64,000 bases of DNA from Brevinematales bacterium (GTDB taxonomy: Bacteria > Spirochaetota > Brevinematia > DTOW01), in contig JAOAHF010000006.1 of NCBI GenBank assembly GCA_026415355.1, positions 42,650 to 106,649 of the forward strand, written 5' to 3'. Position numbers and translations under genes: made by a program. Below the pieces are notes generated by a model. It did no database searches, was not told where the DNA came from, and saw only the letters and a program-made list of their open reading frames with translations. Positions 37,971 through 47,376 of the stretch are shown here, piece after piece (within the stretch, counting starts at the first letter, position 1; each line of letters opens with the position of its first letter).

Positions 37971-38280
37971 ATATACCTCCAGGGACAAGTCTGTTCAATA
38001 AATGTGCCAATTGTAGGTAAAGTAGTTGTTTTGAATTTTAAAGTAAGGTTTTCGGTAAAATTATTACTTTAGAATTATTGTTTAGTTTGTTGTATAAAAC
38101 TTAATCTGTATTGTGATAATTGCCTAATATTTGTGCAACCTTTGAGACTTTAGAGTTAAAATTTTTAAATGATTGATAGTTCATTGAGTTTTTTGTCTTC
38201 TACTTTATAATTTTTGTAAAGCTTTAGATCAATAAATCTAGAATTTGAGGGGATTATAGTTACTGTTTGGGTTTTTCAAG
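37971..38280. other. Intergenic stretch, nothing recognised
   Basis: About 310 AT-rich bases with no coding frame, hairpin or repeat of note. The sequence changes sharply in character at about 38280, where the G-rich island begins. Confidence 0.4.
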
Positions 38281-38289
38281 TGGAGTTTC

Positions 38290-39110
38290 TAGGAGTTTTA
38301 GGATATCTAGGGGTTTGGTAAGTGGTGGGTAGGGGGAGAAGACAAGCTGACAAGGGGGTATAAGTTTGTAAGAACGTTGTTGGATAAGGTAGGTGTTGGA
38401 GGTGCAGAAAGGACTATGGTGAGGTGTTTTGATGGGGATATTGGAAATGTGATAGGTGTAAGCGAGATTAAGATGAGGAGTATTGGGAAGAATGCGGTAT
38501 GCTGGTATTTTGAGTGATAATTGGACTAGAGAGATATGGGGCTACACTTTGTTGCTGGGTGTGAAGAGAGTAAGTAGTGTTTTGCGGTATTTTAACATTT
38601 CTGGAGATACACTTGTGATGTTATGGAGGTAAGTAGGCATGGTATTCTGAGGTGTTTGAGAAGGTGGAATAGGTTATGGAAGGTGAGCTTGTTAAGGTGG
38701 ACAGGGAGTATTTTGTAGGGGTTAGGGTGGAAAAGCATAGGATGTAAAGAGTTTAAACGATGAGATATTGGATGTTGAGGGGTGAGGATATAGAAGAGGG
38801 TTTTATACAAGGGTGTGTATAGGATTAGTATGGTGGTTTTCAAGGAATGGTTATTCACAAAACGATAATTCTAGGTGCTGATTTGGAGTGCGGGGAGGGG
38901 GTAGTGGATACTGCTGGAGTAGGGTGGAGGATATGAGTTTCAAGGATATGGAGAGATATTTGGGGATGGAGAGTGTGGTGGTAGGAGATTTGATGGAGGT
39001 AGTGAAATTGTTGATTTGGTTTTTGAGAATAGTGTTAGATATGGGGTTGATGAGGTGTGAAAGTGTTAAGGGGTGATTCTGGAGTTTAGAGTGAAATATT
39101 CTGGACATTT
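38290..39110 (+). pseudogene. Decayed insertion element, transposase-like remnants
   Basis: The island is much richer in G on the plus strand than all neighbours, and has no intact gene. Plus-strand pieces read like a DDE transposase in order. At 38341-38516 there is KFVRTLLDKVGVGGAERT followed by IGVSEIKMRSIGKNAVCWYFE, resembling the first acidic block with GK-NA-W spacing. At 38640-38747 WYSEVFEKVE and VMEGELVKVDREYFVGVRVEKHRM resemble the second and third blocks of IS1595/IS1-like elements. Stops and frameshifts break every frame. No clear terminal inverted repeats were found. Confidence 0.45.
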
Positions 39111-39306
39111 TATATTCTTCTACCTTCTAGGTGGGTTAGGTATGCTAGAGTTGAGGAAAAAATTTGAGAATAGTTTAGATAAGTTGTGGATCCAAGGTAT
39201 TCAGAATATTCTTCAGCAAAGAACATCAAACTCTTGACAAACTTCAGGATTGTTTTATTGAATGTTAAGTGGTTTTTATTCAAAATAAACGGAAAGGAGG
39301 GATATT

Positions 39307-41847
39307 ATGCACCGTTTGATGATTTTGTTTATTACTATTTCTGCTGGTGTATTGATTATGTTTAGTTGTGTGCCACCTGAGGGAGATAAAGATGTTGAAA
39401 GGAAGGTTTCAGAGTATAAACCACAGGTTGTTATTGCTTCTGCTTCTGATGAGACAAATGTTACTGTAACTTTGAAATTTACTCCTCCAGAAGAATTTGA
39501 ATTTAAACCCGAAATGTTTGTTATAAGATCCGATGTTGATACGAATAAAACTATAAAAGTGACTGGTGTAAAACGCATTAAGAAAAAAGAGATAAGGCTT
39601 ACACTTGATTCTCCTATTACATTAGATGATGTATGGGCCATAACAACTAGTGATGATACTACATTTAGGAACAAGAGATTTATTAACTATGAGAAGATAA
39701 TGTACAAATTGTATTCTGATAAACCTTTAGGACACACTGTTGAAGGTGGAGTTAATGTGTTTAGAGTATTTTCTTCTAGGGCAACAAAGATAACTTTGGT
39801 TATAGCTGATGATCCTGTTGAGATGAAGAATATGAAAGAATATGAGATGAAGAGAGATGAGAATGGCGTATGGGAAGTAAAAGTTGAGGGTACCCTTTGG
39901 GGTAAGTATTATGGATATAAAGTTGATGGTCCTAAACACTTTACAGAGGCTTATGATCCTAATTTGGTAATATTTGATCCTTATGCTAAGGCAATAGCTG
40001 TTGAAAACTCATACAAACAAAAAGGTATGGGATTAATTATAGATACAAGTAAATACAATTGGGAAGGTACTACTTGGGTAGGACTTAAGGCAGAAGATGC
40101 AATAATATATGAATCTCATATAAGAGATTTTACAGCTCATCCATCATCTGGAGTTCCAGAGGCTATAAGAGGTACTTATAAAGGTTTTATATACACAGGT
40201 AAAGGTGCTATAGGAGGCATAAACTGGCTTAAGGAACTAGGAGTTAATGCTGTTGAGTTTTTGCCTATACATGAATCTGGTACTTATGAGCCACCATTTG
40301 GGGTACAAGTTGAACATGCGGGTGCAGAAAAGGGAACAACAATTGTGAATACATGGAATGCACATAGTAGGAATCACTGGGGTTACATGACAACATCATT
40401 TTTCTCTCCTGAATCTTATTACTCTTCTGGTGATTTGACTCCAGGGAAATATAGTGGTCTTGGTGGGGTTCAAGTGAATGAGTTTAAAGATGTCGTGAAA
40501 GCACTACACAAAGAGAAAATTGCGGTTATGTTAGATGTTGTTTACAATCATGTATCACAATACGATTATAATCCTCTTAAGAGACTTGATAAAAAATATT
40601 ACTTCTTCATGAATGATTTTCACGGTTTTGATTCAAGAAGTGGTTGTGGTAATGACTTTGATACAGCTAAACCTATGGCTAGTAGATTGGTTGTTGATAG
40701 CGTTAAGTATTGGACGATTGATTATAGGATAGATGGTTACAGGTTTGACCTTGCTACAATAATAGATTGGAAAACTCATGAAAAAATAATAGCAGAAACT
40801 AAGAAAATAAATCCGGACATTATACTTGTTGCTGAACCTTGGGGTGGTGGTAGAGGTGAACCTAGAGATGGAGGAGGATATACGTTAATAGGTTTTTCTA
40901 AGAGAGGAATGGGCGCTTGGAATGATAGAATAAGAAATTTCATAAGAGGTGGAGCTTCTGCTTCATCGAAACCGAGTAGTGGTATAGTTTTTGGTAAAGG
41001 TAGTAATGATGAAATGAAAAAATTTGTTCTAGGTTTCTTAAGAGATGTTGGTGGAGATTTTTATGAAAAAGGGCATAATATAAATTATGGAGAATCTCAT
41101 GATAACGAAACTCTAGGTGACTTTATAAGAATTGGAAATGGAGATTACAAACCTCATAGTGTTGTTAATGTTAGTAGAGAAGAATTTGTAAAACTTACAC
41201 CGAAGCAACTTGCCCAAAATAAAATAGCGGCTTTGTTCTTATTCTCAGTCCAAGGTGCAATAATGATACATCAAGGACAAGAGTATGCAAGATCAAAAAT
41301 AGTTGATCCGAATAGTGTTTGGTTAAAAGATTTTAAGAGAGATGAAAAGGGTAATTGGTATAAAGAGGTAGTCCTACCTAATGGTAGAACTAATAAGGTT
41401 ATGTGGCCTGGTGGTAAGGCTAAACCTTTGACAGTTGACCATGATAGTTACGAGAAAGATGATGAAACAAACTGGGTAAATTATAATGAAGCACTCAAAC
41501 TTGAACCTAATAGAGAACTACTCGAGTATTACAAAGGACTTATTGCAATAAGGAAAAAATTTGATCCTTTTAGGAAGGCGGATATTAAAGCGATTAAATT
41601 TATAGACTCTAAAGAAAAAATCAGTCCAGTATTGGGTTGGATACTACCTGGTGATAAAACAACTGGTAATAAGGATATAGTTGTGTTAGTAAATGCAAAT
41701 CATGATTCTTCAGCTACATTTACATTACCTGAAGGTGATTGGGATATACTCGCTAACGATAAATTTGCTGGGTTGAAATCTCTTGGAACTGTTTCAGGAG
41801 ATGTGGTACTTAAACCAATATCTGGAATGATTTTGATAAAGAAATAA
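39307..41847 (+). CDS. Lipoprotein pullulanase / debranching enzyme (GH13 with CBM48)
   Basis: The 846-residue protein begins with a signal and lipobox ending MFSC, so it is a lipid-anchored exported enzyme. An N-terminal domain of about 100 residues of beta type is followed by a CBM48-like domain (NVFRVFSSRATKITLVI) and the GH13 barrel. Barrel motifs are VMLDVVYNHV, GYRFDLATI with the nucleophile aspartate, ILVAEPWGG with the acid/base glutamate, and NYGESHDNETL. The sequence between CBM48 and barrel (YESHIRDFTAHPSSG, the YxxHVRDFS-like motif) is typical of type I pullulanases. It should cut alpha-1,6 branches of starch, pullulan or glycogen. AAGGAGGG lies just before the ATG, and a terminator follows the gene. 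Confidence 0.9.
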   Translation: MHRLMILFITISAGVLIMFSCVPPEGDKDVERKVSEYKPQVVIASASDETNVTVTLKFTPPEEFEFKPEMFVIRSDVDTNKTIKVTGVKRIKKKEIRLTLDSPITLDDVWAITTSDDTTFRNKRFINYEKIMYKLYSDKPLGHTVEGGVNVFRVFSSRATKITLVIADDPVEMKNMKEYEMKRDENGVWEVKVEGTLWGKYYGYKVDGPKHFTEAYDPNLVIFDPYAKAIAVENSYKQKGMGLIIDTSKYNWEGTTWVGLKAEDAIIYESHIRDFTAHPSSGVPEAIRGTYKGFIYTGKGAIGGINWLKELGVNAVEFLPIHESGTYEPPFGVQVEHAGAEKGTTIVNTWNAHSRNHWGYMTTSFFSPESYYSSGDLTPGKYSGLGGVQVNEFKDVVKALHKEKIAVMLDVVYNHVSQYDYNPLKRLDKKYYFFMNDFHGFDSRSGCGNDFDTAKPMASRLVVDSVKYWTIDYRIDGYRFDLATIIDWKTHEKIIAETKKINPDIILVAEPWGGGRGEPRDGGGYTLIGFSKRGMGAWNDRIRNFIRGGASASSKPSSGIVFGKGSNDEMKKFVLGFLRDVGGDFYEKGHNINYGESHDNETLGDFIRIGNGDYKPHSVVNVSREEFVKLTPKQLAQNKIAALFLFSVQGAIMIHQGQEYARSKIVDPNSVWLKDFKRDEKGNWYKEVVLPNGRTNKVMWPGGKAKPLTVDHDSYEKDDETNWVNYNEALKLEPNRELLEYYKGLIAIRKKFDPFRKADIKAIKFIDSKEKISPVLGWILPGDKTTGNKDIVVLVNANHDSSATFTLPEGDWDILANDKFAGLKSLGTVSGDVVLKPISGMILIKK

Positions 41848-41853
41848 AATTCT

Positions 41854-41877
41854 AGGGGGTAATATCCCCCTTTCTTT
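41854..41877 (+). terminator. Terminator between the pullulanase and lnt genes
   Basis: A G5/C5 stem flanked by an A-T pair with loop TAATAT, followed by TTTCTTTC, starts 7 bases after the pullulanase stop. Confidence 0.7.
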
Positions 41878-41993
41878 CAAAGAAAAACTTATAGATGTTT
41901 GGTTTGTGATTTGAAAATTGAATATTGTTGCTTGGAAAGTTGGTATTTTGGTTCTTTTGTTTTGTATTATGAGTACTTAAAGAGTCTTAATGA

Positions 41994-43793
41994 TTAGTAT
42001 ATTTTTCGTATTTTCTCTACCAATATGAGTAGATTTGTTACTAAGAGTATTACTAGAAATAGGTAGTCACCTATTACGCTAAAAAATGTTTTAATCTTTG
42101 TTATTTTTACTTGGCCTATCATATAACCATTTTGAAAGTCATCGATAGTTGATATTATTTTACCGTATGGTAGTATTACTGCAGTTTTTCCTGTGTTAGT
42201 TGCTCTGATTAGAGGTATTCCTGTTTCTATTGCTCTGAACATAGCACCTATGAGGTGTTGCCATTGACTTTTAATACTATTAGCCCATCCATCGTTTGTC
42301 ATATTAATAAAGACATCTACTTTCATTCTAGCAAGTTTCTTAGTTATGTATGGATATAGATCTTCAAAACATATTATAGGTCCAAGGTTAACTATTATAC
42401 TAGGTTTGAGTTCAACGGAGACTTTTATAAATTCTTTGCCAGGAGTTATATCTCCACCAACAATTGCATTTATAGCTTGTCTTAGAGGTGGTATATACTC
42501 TGAAAAAGGTGTCCATTCTCCGAAGGGTACTGTATGTACCTTATCATATCTAACAGTTGGTTTACCTTCTTTGTCAAAGAATAATGCACTATTGTAGTAT
42601 ATGGTTATCTCTGAGACTATTTGAATTGGTTGACCGTTTCGTATTATGATAGTGTTAGTTAAGTAGCTCTCTCTATGAGGATATGTTAGTATTATTGGTT
42701 TACCTACTTCTTTACTTATGTTCATTGCTTTTATTCCAAAGCTCTCGCCAAATGCGTAGTAGTAGTTGATAGGATCTCTTAATATACTTTCACATCCAAC
42801 AACAATATCAGAGTTTTTACTTGCTTCTTTGTAAAGTTTCAATACTTCATTAAGTTTTTCAAAATCTCTTGCTAACAATTTATCCCAAGGTGAAAAATTG
42901 GGTTGCAGAAGACCAAAACTTACAGTATAACTTTTTGATTTTTCATATTTTGAAATTGTATCCGTAAATATGTATCCACCTAGTAAAGTACTTGAAAGCA
43001 TTATTATAATCGGGTAATATGTAAGAAGAGTTTTTACTCTTTCTTTACTAGATTTCAGTAGTAGGGTTGTAGTAAGGATTATTAAGAAGCTTGCGATGGT
43101 TATCAATAAGTTTGTTGTGTTGGGGACAGTAATTGTATCTGTTAGATAAAAGACAAAAAGACTAATAAGTAGCGAAATTATTACAGTTAAAGCTACGTTT
43201 ATTGTTGATAGATGTAACTGTTTATTTGTTATTTTTAGTGCTAGTATCAGTATTAGACTATTAAAAAGTGCAACTGTGAAGCTTACACCAAATACTCCAA
43301 AAAGCTTTGCTATCGAAGGTATAGCTCCAAGTATTGTTGATATAACAATATTATCTGTTAACGCAAAGTGGTATTGAGTGTGAGCTAAATATATAAGAGG
43401 TAGGGACCAAAAGCCATTACCTCTTAGGTATTCAAAAGCAGTCCATATGAAGGGAAATACTAATATGATGTTTTCACTTGAACTTTTTGATATTGCTGAA
43501 AATATTACAAAAGGCATCATTGTGTACAAGTATAGTGGTATCATTATACCAATTGGAGCTAGTGGATGGAATGATGAGAACCAATCTACGGTATAAATCC
43601 AAAACACAATTGAAAACAGGAATGAACCAAACGTCACTGATATATATCCGTCAACATAACTTCTGTATATTGCTGGTATCAAAGCAACAAATCCTAGTAT
43701 AGGTAGACCAGTGTTTGGGAATGACATTGCGAGTAGTAATCCTGAAAATATCCAACATAAGTATCTGAATAAATTTTTTAAAGCTGATTTCAT
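41994..43793 (-). CDS. lnt: Apolipoprotein N-acyltransferase
   Basis: Lnt adds the third acyl chain to the N-terminal cysteine of lipoproteins at the outer face of the inner membrane. The 599-residue protein has an N-terminal block of about eight membrane helices, a nitrilase-like domain and a last helix. The catalytic cysteine is in IICFEDLYPYI, followed by FINMTNDGWANSIKSQWQHL and AIETGIPLIRATNTGKTAVI, as in known Lnt proteins. It is longer than the E. coli enzyme (512) because of a hydrophobic insert around residues 200-285. Its presence fits the many predicted lipoproteins in this window. The start has no clear ribosome site. Confidence 0.88.
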   Translation of the reverse strand: MKSALKNLFRYLCWIFSGLLLAMSFPNTGLPILGFVALIPAIYRSYVDGYISVTFGSFLFSIVFWIYTVDWFSSFHPLAPIGIMIPLYLYTMMPFVIFSAISKSSSENIILVFPFIWTAFEYLRGNGFWSLPLIYLAHTQYHFALTDNIVISTILGAIPSIAKLFGVFGVSFTVALFNSLILILALKITNKQLHLSTINVALTVIISLLISLFVFYLTDTITVPNTTNLLITIASFLIILTTTLLLKSSKERVKTLLTYYPIIIMLSSTLLGGYIFTDTISKYEKSKSYTVSFGLLQPNFSPWDKLLARDFEKLNEVLKLYKEASKNSDIVVGCESILRDPINYYYAFGESFGIKAMNISKEVGKPIILTYPHRESYLTNTIIIRNGQPIQIVSEITIYYNSALFFDKEGKPTVRYDKVHTVPFGEWTPFSEYIPPLRQAINAIVGGDITPGKEFIKVSVELKPSIIVNLGPIICFEDLYPYITKKLARMKVDVFINMTNDGWANSIKSQWQHLIGAMFRAIETGIPLIRATNTGKTAVILPYGKIISTIDDFQNGYMIGQVKITKIKTFFSVIGDYLFLVILLVTNLLILVEKIRKIY

Positions 43794-44122
43794 GAGTTTA
43801 TTCTAATAAATTTTTAAAAAATTATTCAAAATCTCCTATAGGCGTTTATTTGATATAGGATAGATTTTGGTTGATTTTATATTAACAGATCTTGCTAGTT
43901 GTATTTATTGGAAGTGTTATCAATATTGTTTAAGTTTGGCATTTTTGAAATGTTTCTGTGGTAAGGAAGAGTTGCTACTTCTAGTTTTACTATTAGTATT
44001 TTGTGCTAAAGAGTACCTATACAGTAAAGTCTTTTTTAACTTAGCTTAAGTTATAGGATATGTTTGATAAGTAATTGTTTATAATTTTTGTTTTGCATGG
44101 TTGTATATTCATACTTTTACTT
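43794..44122. other. Intergenic region between divergent lnt and amylase genes
   Basis: About 330 bases. A TATAAT at about 44090-44095 lies some 30 bases before the amylase ATG and may be its -10 box. A 60-codon frame from a TTG at 43867 has cysteine- and leucine-rich nonsense composition and no ribosome site, so it is not called. Confidence 0.4.
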
Positions 44123-45718
44123 ATGAAAAGATTAATAGTGGTTTTTTGGTTGCTTATGTTTACTCTTGTGGTTTACGGTCAATGGTATAGGGAGGTATCT
44201 TTTTATCAGATATTTCCTAGGAGTTTTTACGATAGCAATGGAGATGGTATAGGTGATTTGAAAGGTATTATTCAAAAGCTTGACTATATAAAGTCTTTAG
44301 GAGTTGGTGCTATTTGGTTGAATCCGACTTTTCCTTCACCTTCTTATCACGGTTATGATATTGTAGACTATTATGACGTAAATCCACAGTTTGGTACCTT
44401 AGATGATATGAAACTACTTATAAGTGAAGCACGCAAAAGGGAGATGAAAATTTTACTTGATCTAGTTATAAATCATACATCTTCTGATATAGAGTGGTTT
44501 AAAAAGTCAGAACTTAAAGATACTTTTTATGATAGTTGGTATGTGTGGGTTTCAAGAATACCTTATGTTGAAGGTAAATATGGGTGGGCTAAGCCTTGGA
44601 CAAAAGGGAATAGCCCTTGGGAAGTATGGTCATTTTCTAGAATTCGTAAGGAGTATTATTATAGTGCTTTTTGGAGTGGTATGCCGGACCTTAATTTAAG
44701 AAACCCAGATGTGGTGAATGAAATATACAAAATAGCACGATACTGGCTTGGTTTAGGAGTAGGAGGGTTTCGCTTAGATGCTATAAGGTACCTTATTGAA
44801 ACAGGTCCTGCTGAAGGTCAAGCAGATACTCAGGAAACAATAGAATTTGTTAGGGAGTTCAATAATTTTTGTAAAAAAGTTAATCCATATTCCTTTAATG
44901 TAGGTGAGGTTTGGACCGCTAATGAAACTGTATATAGATATAAGGATTCAATAGATGGTTGTTTTGATTTTGAGCTAAGAGAGGTTATTTCTTCGACAGT
45001 TGGTTTTGGCCCAAGAGTAGGTAGGTTTTATGAGTATATAAACAAGATGCTTGTGCTTACTAAAAGTATTCAGAATTGGAAGTTTTTCTATCCGTTTTCC
45101 TCAAACCATGATATGACAAGAGTTCACAGTATTCTTTTTAGAAGACCTGATAACTTTGAAAGACTTAAAATGTTTTATACTATTCTTTTTACCTTACCAG
45201 GAAATCCATTTGTATACTATGGTGATGAGATAGGTATGGTAAACTCACCTTACCAAAGAGGAGATATGGCATATCGTGATCCTATGGTTTGGGAGAATAG
45301 TGGAAATGTTGGATTTACGGTTTCAAAGCCTTGGATTCAACCAAATCCAGATCCTATAATAAATCTAAAAACCCAAAAGGATGATCCTAATTCTGTTTTC
45401 AGTCACTTTGTTAAAGTCTCTTCAATAAGAAATTCGAAGAAGACATTGGTATATGGAGATATAAGAATATTAAATAATTCTGTATCGAATAGACTTGTTT
45501 CTTATCTAAGGTTTGATGAAAAAAACGTGATTGTAGTTTTAGTCTATCCATATGATACTGAGACTAATGTTACAGTTTTCTTTGATGAGGATACATATGT
45601 AAGGATTTCTAACAAAACTCTCTTTGACCTATTAGGAAAAGGAAAGATTTATGTGAATTCTAAAGAGCTGGAGTTTAATTTTAGAGGATATACTAATATG
45701 ATACTATCTTTACATTAG
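44123..45718 (+). CDS. Exported alpha-amylase family enzyme (GH13)
   Basis: The 531-residue protein starts with a signal peptide of about 19 residues ending VVYG. The GH13 barrel shows GDGIGDLKGIIQKLDYIKSLGVGAIWLNP, KILLDLVINHTS, GFRLDAIRY with the nucleophile aspartate, FNVGEVWT with the acid/base glutamate, and FSSNHDMTR with the transition-state aspartate. The motif order and the PQFGT segment fit the alpha-glucosidase/amylase subgroups active on alpha-1,4 glucans. The ATG at 44123 directly precedes the signal peptide; an upstream start at 44075 would add a second hydrophobic stretch. With the pullulanase gene on the far side of lnt it could form an external glucan-degrading pair. Confidence 0.9.
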   Translation: MKRLIVVFWLLMFTLVVYGQWYREVSFYQIFPRSFYDSNGDGIGDLKGIIQKLDYIKSLGVGAIWLNPTFPSPSYHGYDIVDYYDVNPQFGTLDDMKLLISEARKREMKILLDLVINHTSSDIEWFKKSELKDTFYDSWYVWVSRIPYVEGKYGWAKPWTKGNSPWEVWSFSRIRKEYYYSAFWSGMPDLNLRNPDVVNEIYKIARYWLGLGVGGFRLDAIRYLIETGPAEGQADTQETIEFVREFNNFCKKVNPYSFNVGEVWTANETVYRYKDSIDGCFDFELREVISSTVGFGPRVGRFYEYINKMLVLTKSIQNWKFFYPFSSNHDMTRVHSILFRRPDNFERLKMFYTILFTLPGNPFVYYGDEIGMVNSPYQRGDMAYRDPMVWENSGNVGFTVSKPWIQPNPDPIINLKTQKDDPNSVFSHFVKVSSIRNSKKTLVYGDIRILNNSVSNRLVSYLRFDEKNVIVVLVYPYDTETNVTVFFDEDTYVRISNKTLFDLLGKGKIYVNSKELEFNFRGYTNMILSLH

Positions 45719-45831
45719 TTATTTTATTTGTAATGATACTTTTTAGGTATAAATAGAGATATTCCTTGTTGAGGTGGTTTTGAGATCTTATTAATTTGCT
45801 TATTCTAAGCTTTAGTTTTGAAAATTATAAT

Positions 45832-46518
45832 ATGAAAAAACTGATACTCCTCATAGAGGATGATATAGACATAGTTAACTTATCAAAAATGGCCTTTGAG
45901 AAAGAAGGTTTTGATGTTTCTGTTGCGATGAGCGTTAAATTTGGAGTAGAGAAGATAAAAGTAGAAAAACCTGATATAATACTTCTTGATCTTATGCTTC
46001 AAGATGGTGATGGAACTGAGGTTATAAAGTGGCTAAAGAGAACTGATGAATATTCGAATATACCTGTTATTGTTATAACGGCAAAGTCAAGTGAGATAGA
46101 TAAGGTATTACTTTTTGAACTTGGTGCTGATGATTATGTTACAAAACCTTTTAGTATAAGAGAACTTATAGCGAGAATAAAAAGTGTAATTAGGAGATAT
46201 GAAAACAAAGGTATACAGAGGCAATCAAGATTTGAAATGGATGGTCTTGTGATCAATTTTGATAGTTTTGAAATTTTTGTTGATGGTGTGCCTGTAAAGT
46301 TTACAAGGAAAGAATTTAGCATTCTGGAGTTTTTAGTAAAAAACAGAGGAATAGTTTTAAGTAAGGATAAGATACTATCCTCAATTTGGAGTAATGATGA
46401 AGATATTTCGGATGAATCTAGAACTATAGATGTTCATATAAGTAAGATAAAGAAAAAACTTGGTAGATATAGTGATAGAATAATTGTCATACGAGGTGTT
46501 GGTTATAAGTTTCAGTAA
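45832..46518 (+). CDS. OmpR/PhoB family response regulator
   Basis: The 228-residue protein has a receiver domain with the acidic pair in LIEDDIDIV, the phospho-acceptor aspartate in IILLDLMLQDGDG, a conserved threonine in VITAKSS and lysine in VTKPFS. A winged-helix DNA-binding domain follows (FTRKEFSILEFLVKNRGIVLSKDKI, then DVHISKIKKKLG and VIRGVGYKF). It is a transcription regulator controlled by a histidine kinase, but no kinase gene is adjacent, so it is an orphan. The ATG at 45832 matches the family start; the track-length extension to 45796 is not conserved. Confidence 0.92.
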   Translation: MKKLILLIEDDIDIVNLSKMAFEKEGFDVSVAMSVKFGVEKIKVEKPDIILLDLMLQDGDGTEVIKWLKRTDEYSNIPVIVITAKSSEIDKVLLFELGADDYVTKPFSIRELIARIKSVIRRYENKGIQRQSRFEMDGLVINFDSFEIFVDGVPVKFTRKEFSILEFLVKNRGIVLSKDKILSSIWSNDEDISDESRTIDVHISKIKKKLGRYSDRIIVIRGVGYKFQ

Positions 46519-46599
46519 AGATTTTAGTAGGCTATTCGAAATTTAGGAGTATTAATGATAAGGTACTACTGAAATTATATTAAGCTTTGGATCCTTAAG

Positions 46600-46629
46600 T
46601 TGAATTAATTTCCGTTTTGGTTATATAAT
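46600..46629 (+). promoter_or_regulatory. Promoter of the tRNA-Ala gene
   Basis: TTGAAT and TATAAT are 18 bases apart, and the -10 box ends 14 bases before the first base of the tRNA. Confidence 0.65.
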
Positions 46630-46643
46630 ACTATAATAGTTAA

Positions 46644-46716
46644 GGGCCCGTAGCTCAGCTGGGAGAGCACTACAATGGCATTGTAGGGGTCGTGGGTTCA
46701 AGTCCCATCGGGTCCA
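46644..46716 (+). tRNA. tRNA-Ala (anticodon GGC)
   Basis: The 73-base sequence folds as a full cloverleaf. The acceptor stem is GGGCCCG/CGGGTCC with the G3-U70 pair that identifies alanine tRNAs. The D arm is GCTC-AGCTGGGA-GAGC. The anticodon stem CTACA/TGTAG holds loop ATGGCAT with anticodon GGC, and the T arm has GTGGG-TTCAAGT-CCCAT. The discriminator is A, and CCA is not encoded in full. The bactofilin gene on the other strand ends 2 bases beyond it. Confidence 0.97.
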
Positions 46717-46718
46717 CA

Positions 46719-47153
46719 TTAAAGTTCAAACTTTTTATCTGTCTCTTTTGTCTGTGGTATAGATGGTCCTGTATTGTATGCATCCTCTATTATTTTGTCA
46801 ACATCTTTCTTTTGTCCTGCTGTTATTATAACTTCACCTTTTAGTATTACTCCAGGTTTAACTTCAAGTTGAGGAGTTATTATATTCCCTAAGACTCTAC
46901 CTGTTTCTGTTAATTTTACTGATTCTTGGGCTTCAATTCCACCTATAACAATACCTGATACTATTACGCTTTTTGCTCTAAGAACATCTGTTTTAACTTT
47001 TCCTGTTTCGCCTATAAGAATCTGCTCATTAGTTGATATTTCTCCTTCAAACTTACCGTCAATTTGAACGGATCCATTCACAAAAAATCTACCTTGAAAT
47101 ACAGAGCCTTCACCTATGATGCTGTTTATTATACCTTCTTGTTTTGGTGGCAT
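46719..47153 (-). CDS. Bactofilin (polymer-forming cytoskeletal protein)
   Basis: The 144-residue protein has the bactofilin core, a right-handed beta helix of regular short strands: SVFQGRFFVNGSVQIDGKFEGEI, ILIGETGKVKTDVLRAKSVIVSGIVIGGI, VKLTETGRVLGNIIT. Flanking N- and C-terminal tails are short and disordered. Bactofilins polymerise without nucleotide and position cell-wall enzymes; in Leptospira and others they influence helical shape. The ATG is preceded by CGGAGGAG. A strongly folded RNA segment lies directly upstream on the same strand (47181-47376) and may be its leader. Confidence 0.9.
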   Translation of the reverse strand: MPPKQEGIINSIIGEGSVFQGRFFVNGSVQIDGKFEGEISTNEQILIGETGKVKTDVLRAKSVIVSGIVIGGIEAQESVKLTETGRVLGNIITPQLEVKPGVILKGEVIITAGQKKDVDKIIEDAYNTGPSIPQTKETDKKFEL

Positions 47154-47180
47154 ATTTACTCCTCCGTAAAATTAAAAGTT

Positions 47181-47376
47181 ACCCACGATAGAGGTCGGTA
47201 GAGGACATGGTATAGGCCCATACCTAAAACCATAGGGACGCAGGTAGTACTTCTGTTTATTCTCTTAGATACTAAGTTGTATCTAGAGAATCCTACATCC
47301 GTACCCCAATATAGTCCCTAAACTTTCTATACGAAAGCCCCGTTTTTGTTCCTCCCCATTCTCCTCTATCATAGGC
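47181..47376 (-). ncRNA. Structured RNA of unknown class upstream of bactofilin
   Basis: Read on the minus strand, the ends of this 196-base segment pair over 14 bp (positions 47363-47376 with 47181-47194, three of them G-U pairs). Inside, a 13-bp hairpin with one bulged A lies at 47259-47291, a 5-bp hairpin CTTTC/GAAAG, a GGTAT/ATACC hairpin, and long-range pairs TAGGGAC/GTCCCTA. A second CCTCTA tract beside the 3' arm could compete for the same 5' strand, which would allow two folds. There is no coding frame. Some words (GGAGGAAC, GGGG, TAGGGA) recall the c-di-AMP (ydaO) riboswitch, but its conserved 3' core is missing. It is either a cis-acting leader or a separate small RNA. Confidence 0.55.

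Noticed and set aside
38592..39108. Two minus-strand frames in the G-rich island, rich in His, Pro and Leu
   Set aside because: They are the complement of a G-rich strand, which suppresses stops on that side; their composition is unlike any real protein here.
43867..44049. 60-codon plus-strand frame between lnt and the amylase gene
   Set aside because: It starts with TTG, has no ribosome site, and is made of Leu/Cys-rich random-looking sequence in a divergent promoter region.
47181..47376. Assignment of the folded RNA to the c-di-AMP (ydaO) riboswitch
   Set aside because: Only a few short words agree in order; the conserved CAGCTAAC-containing 3' core is absent, so the class is left open.
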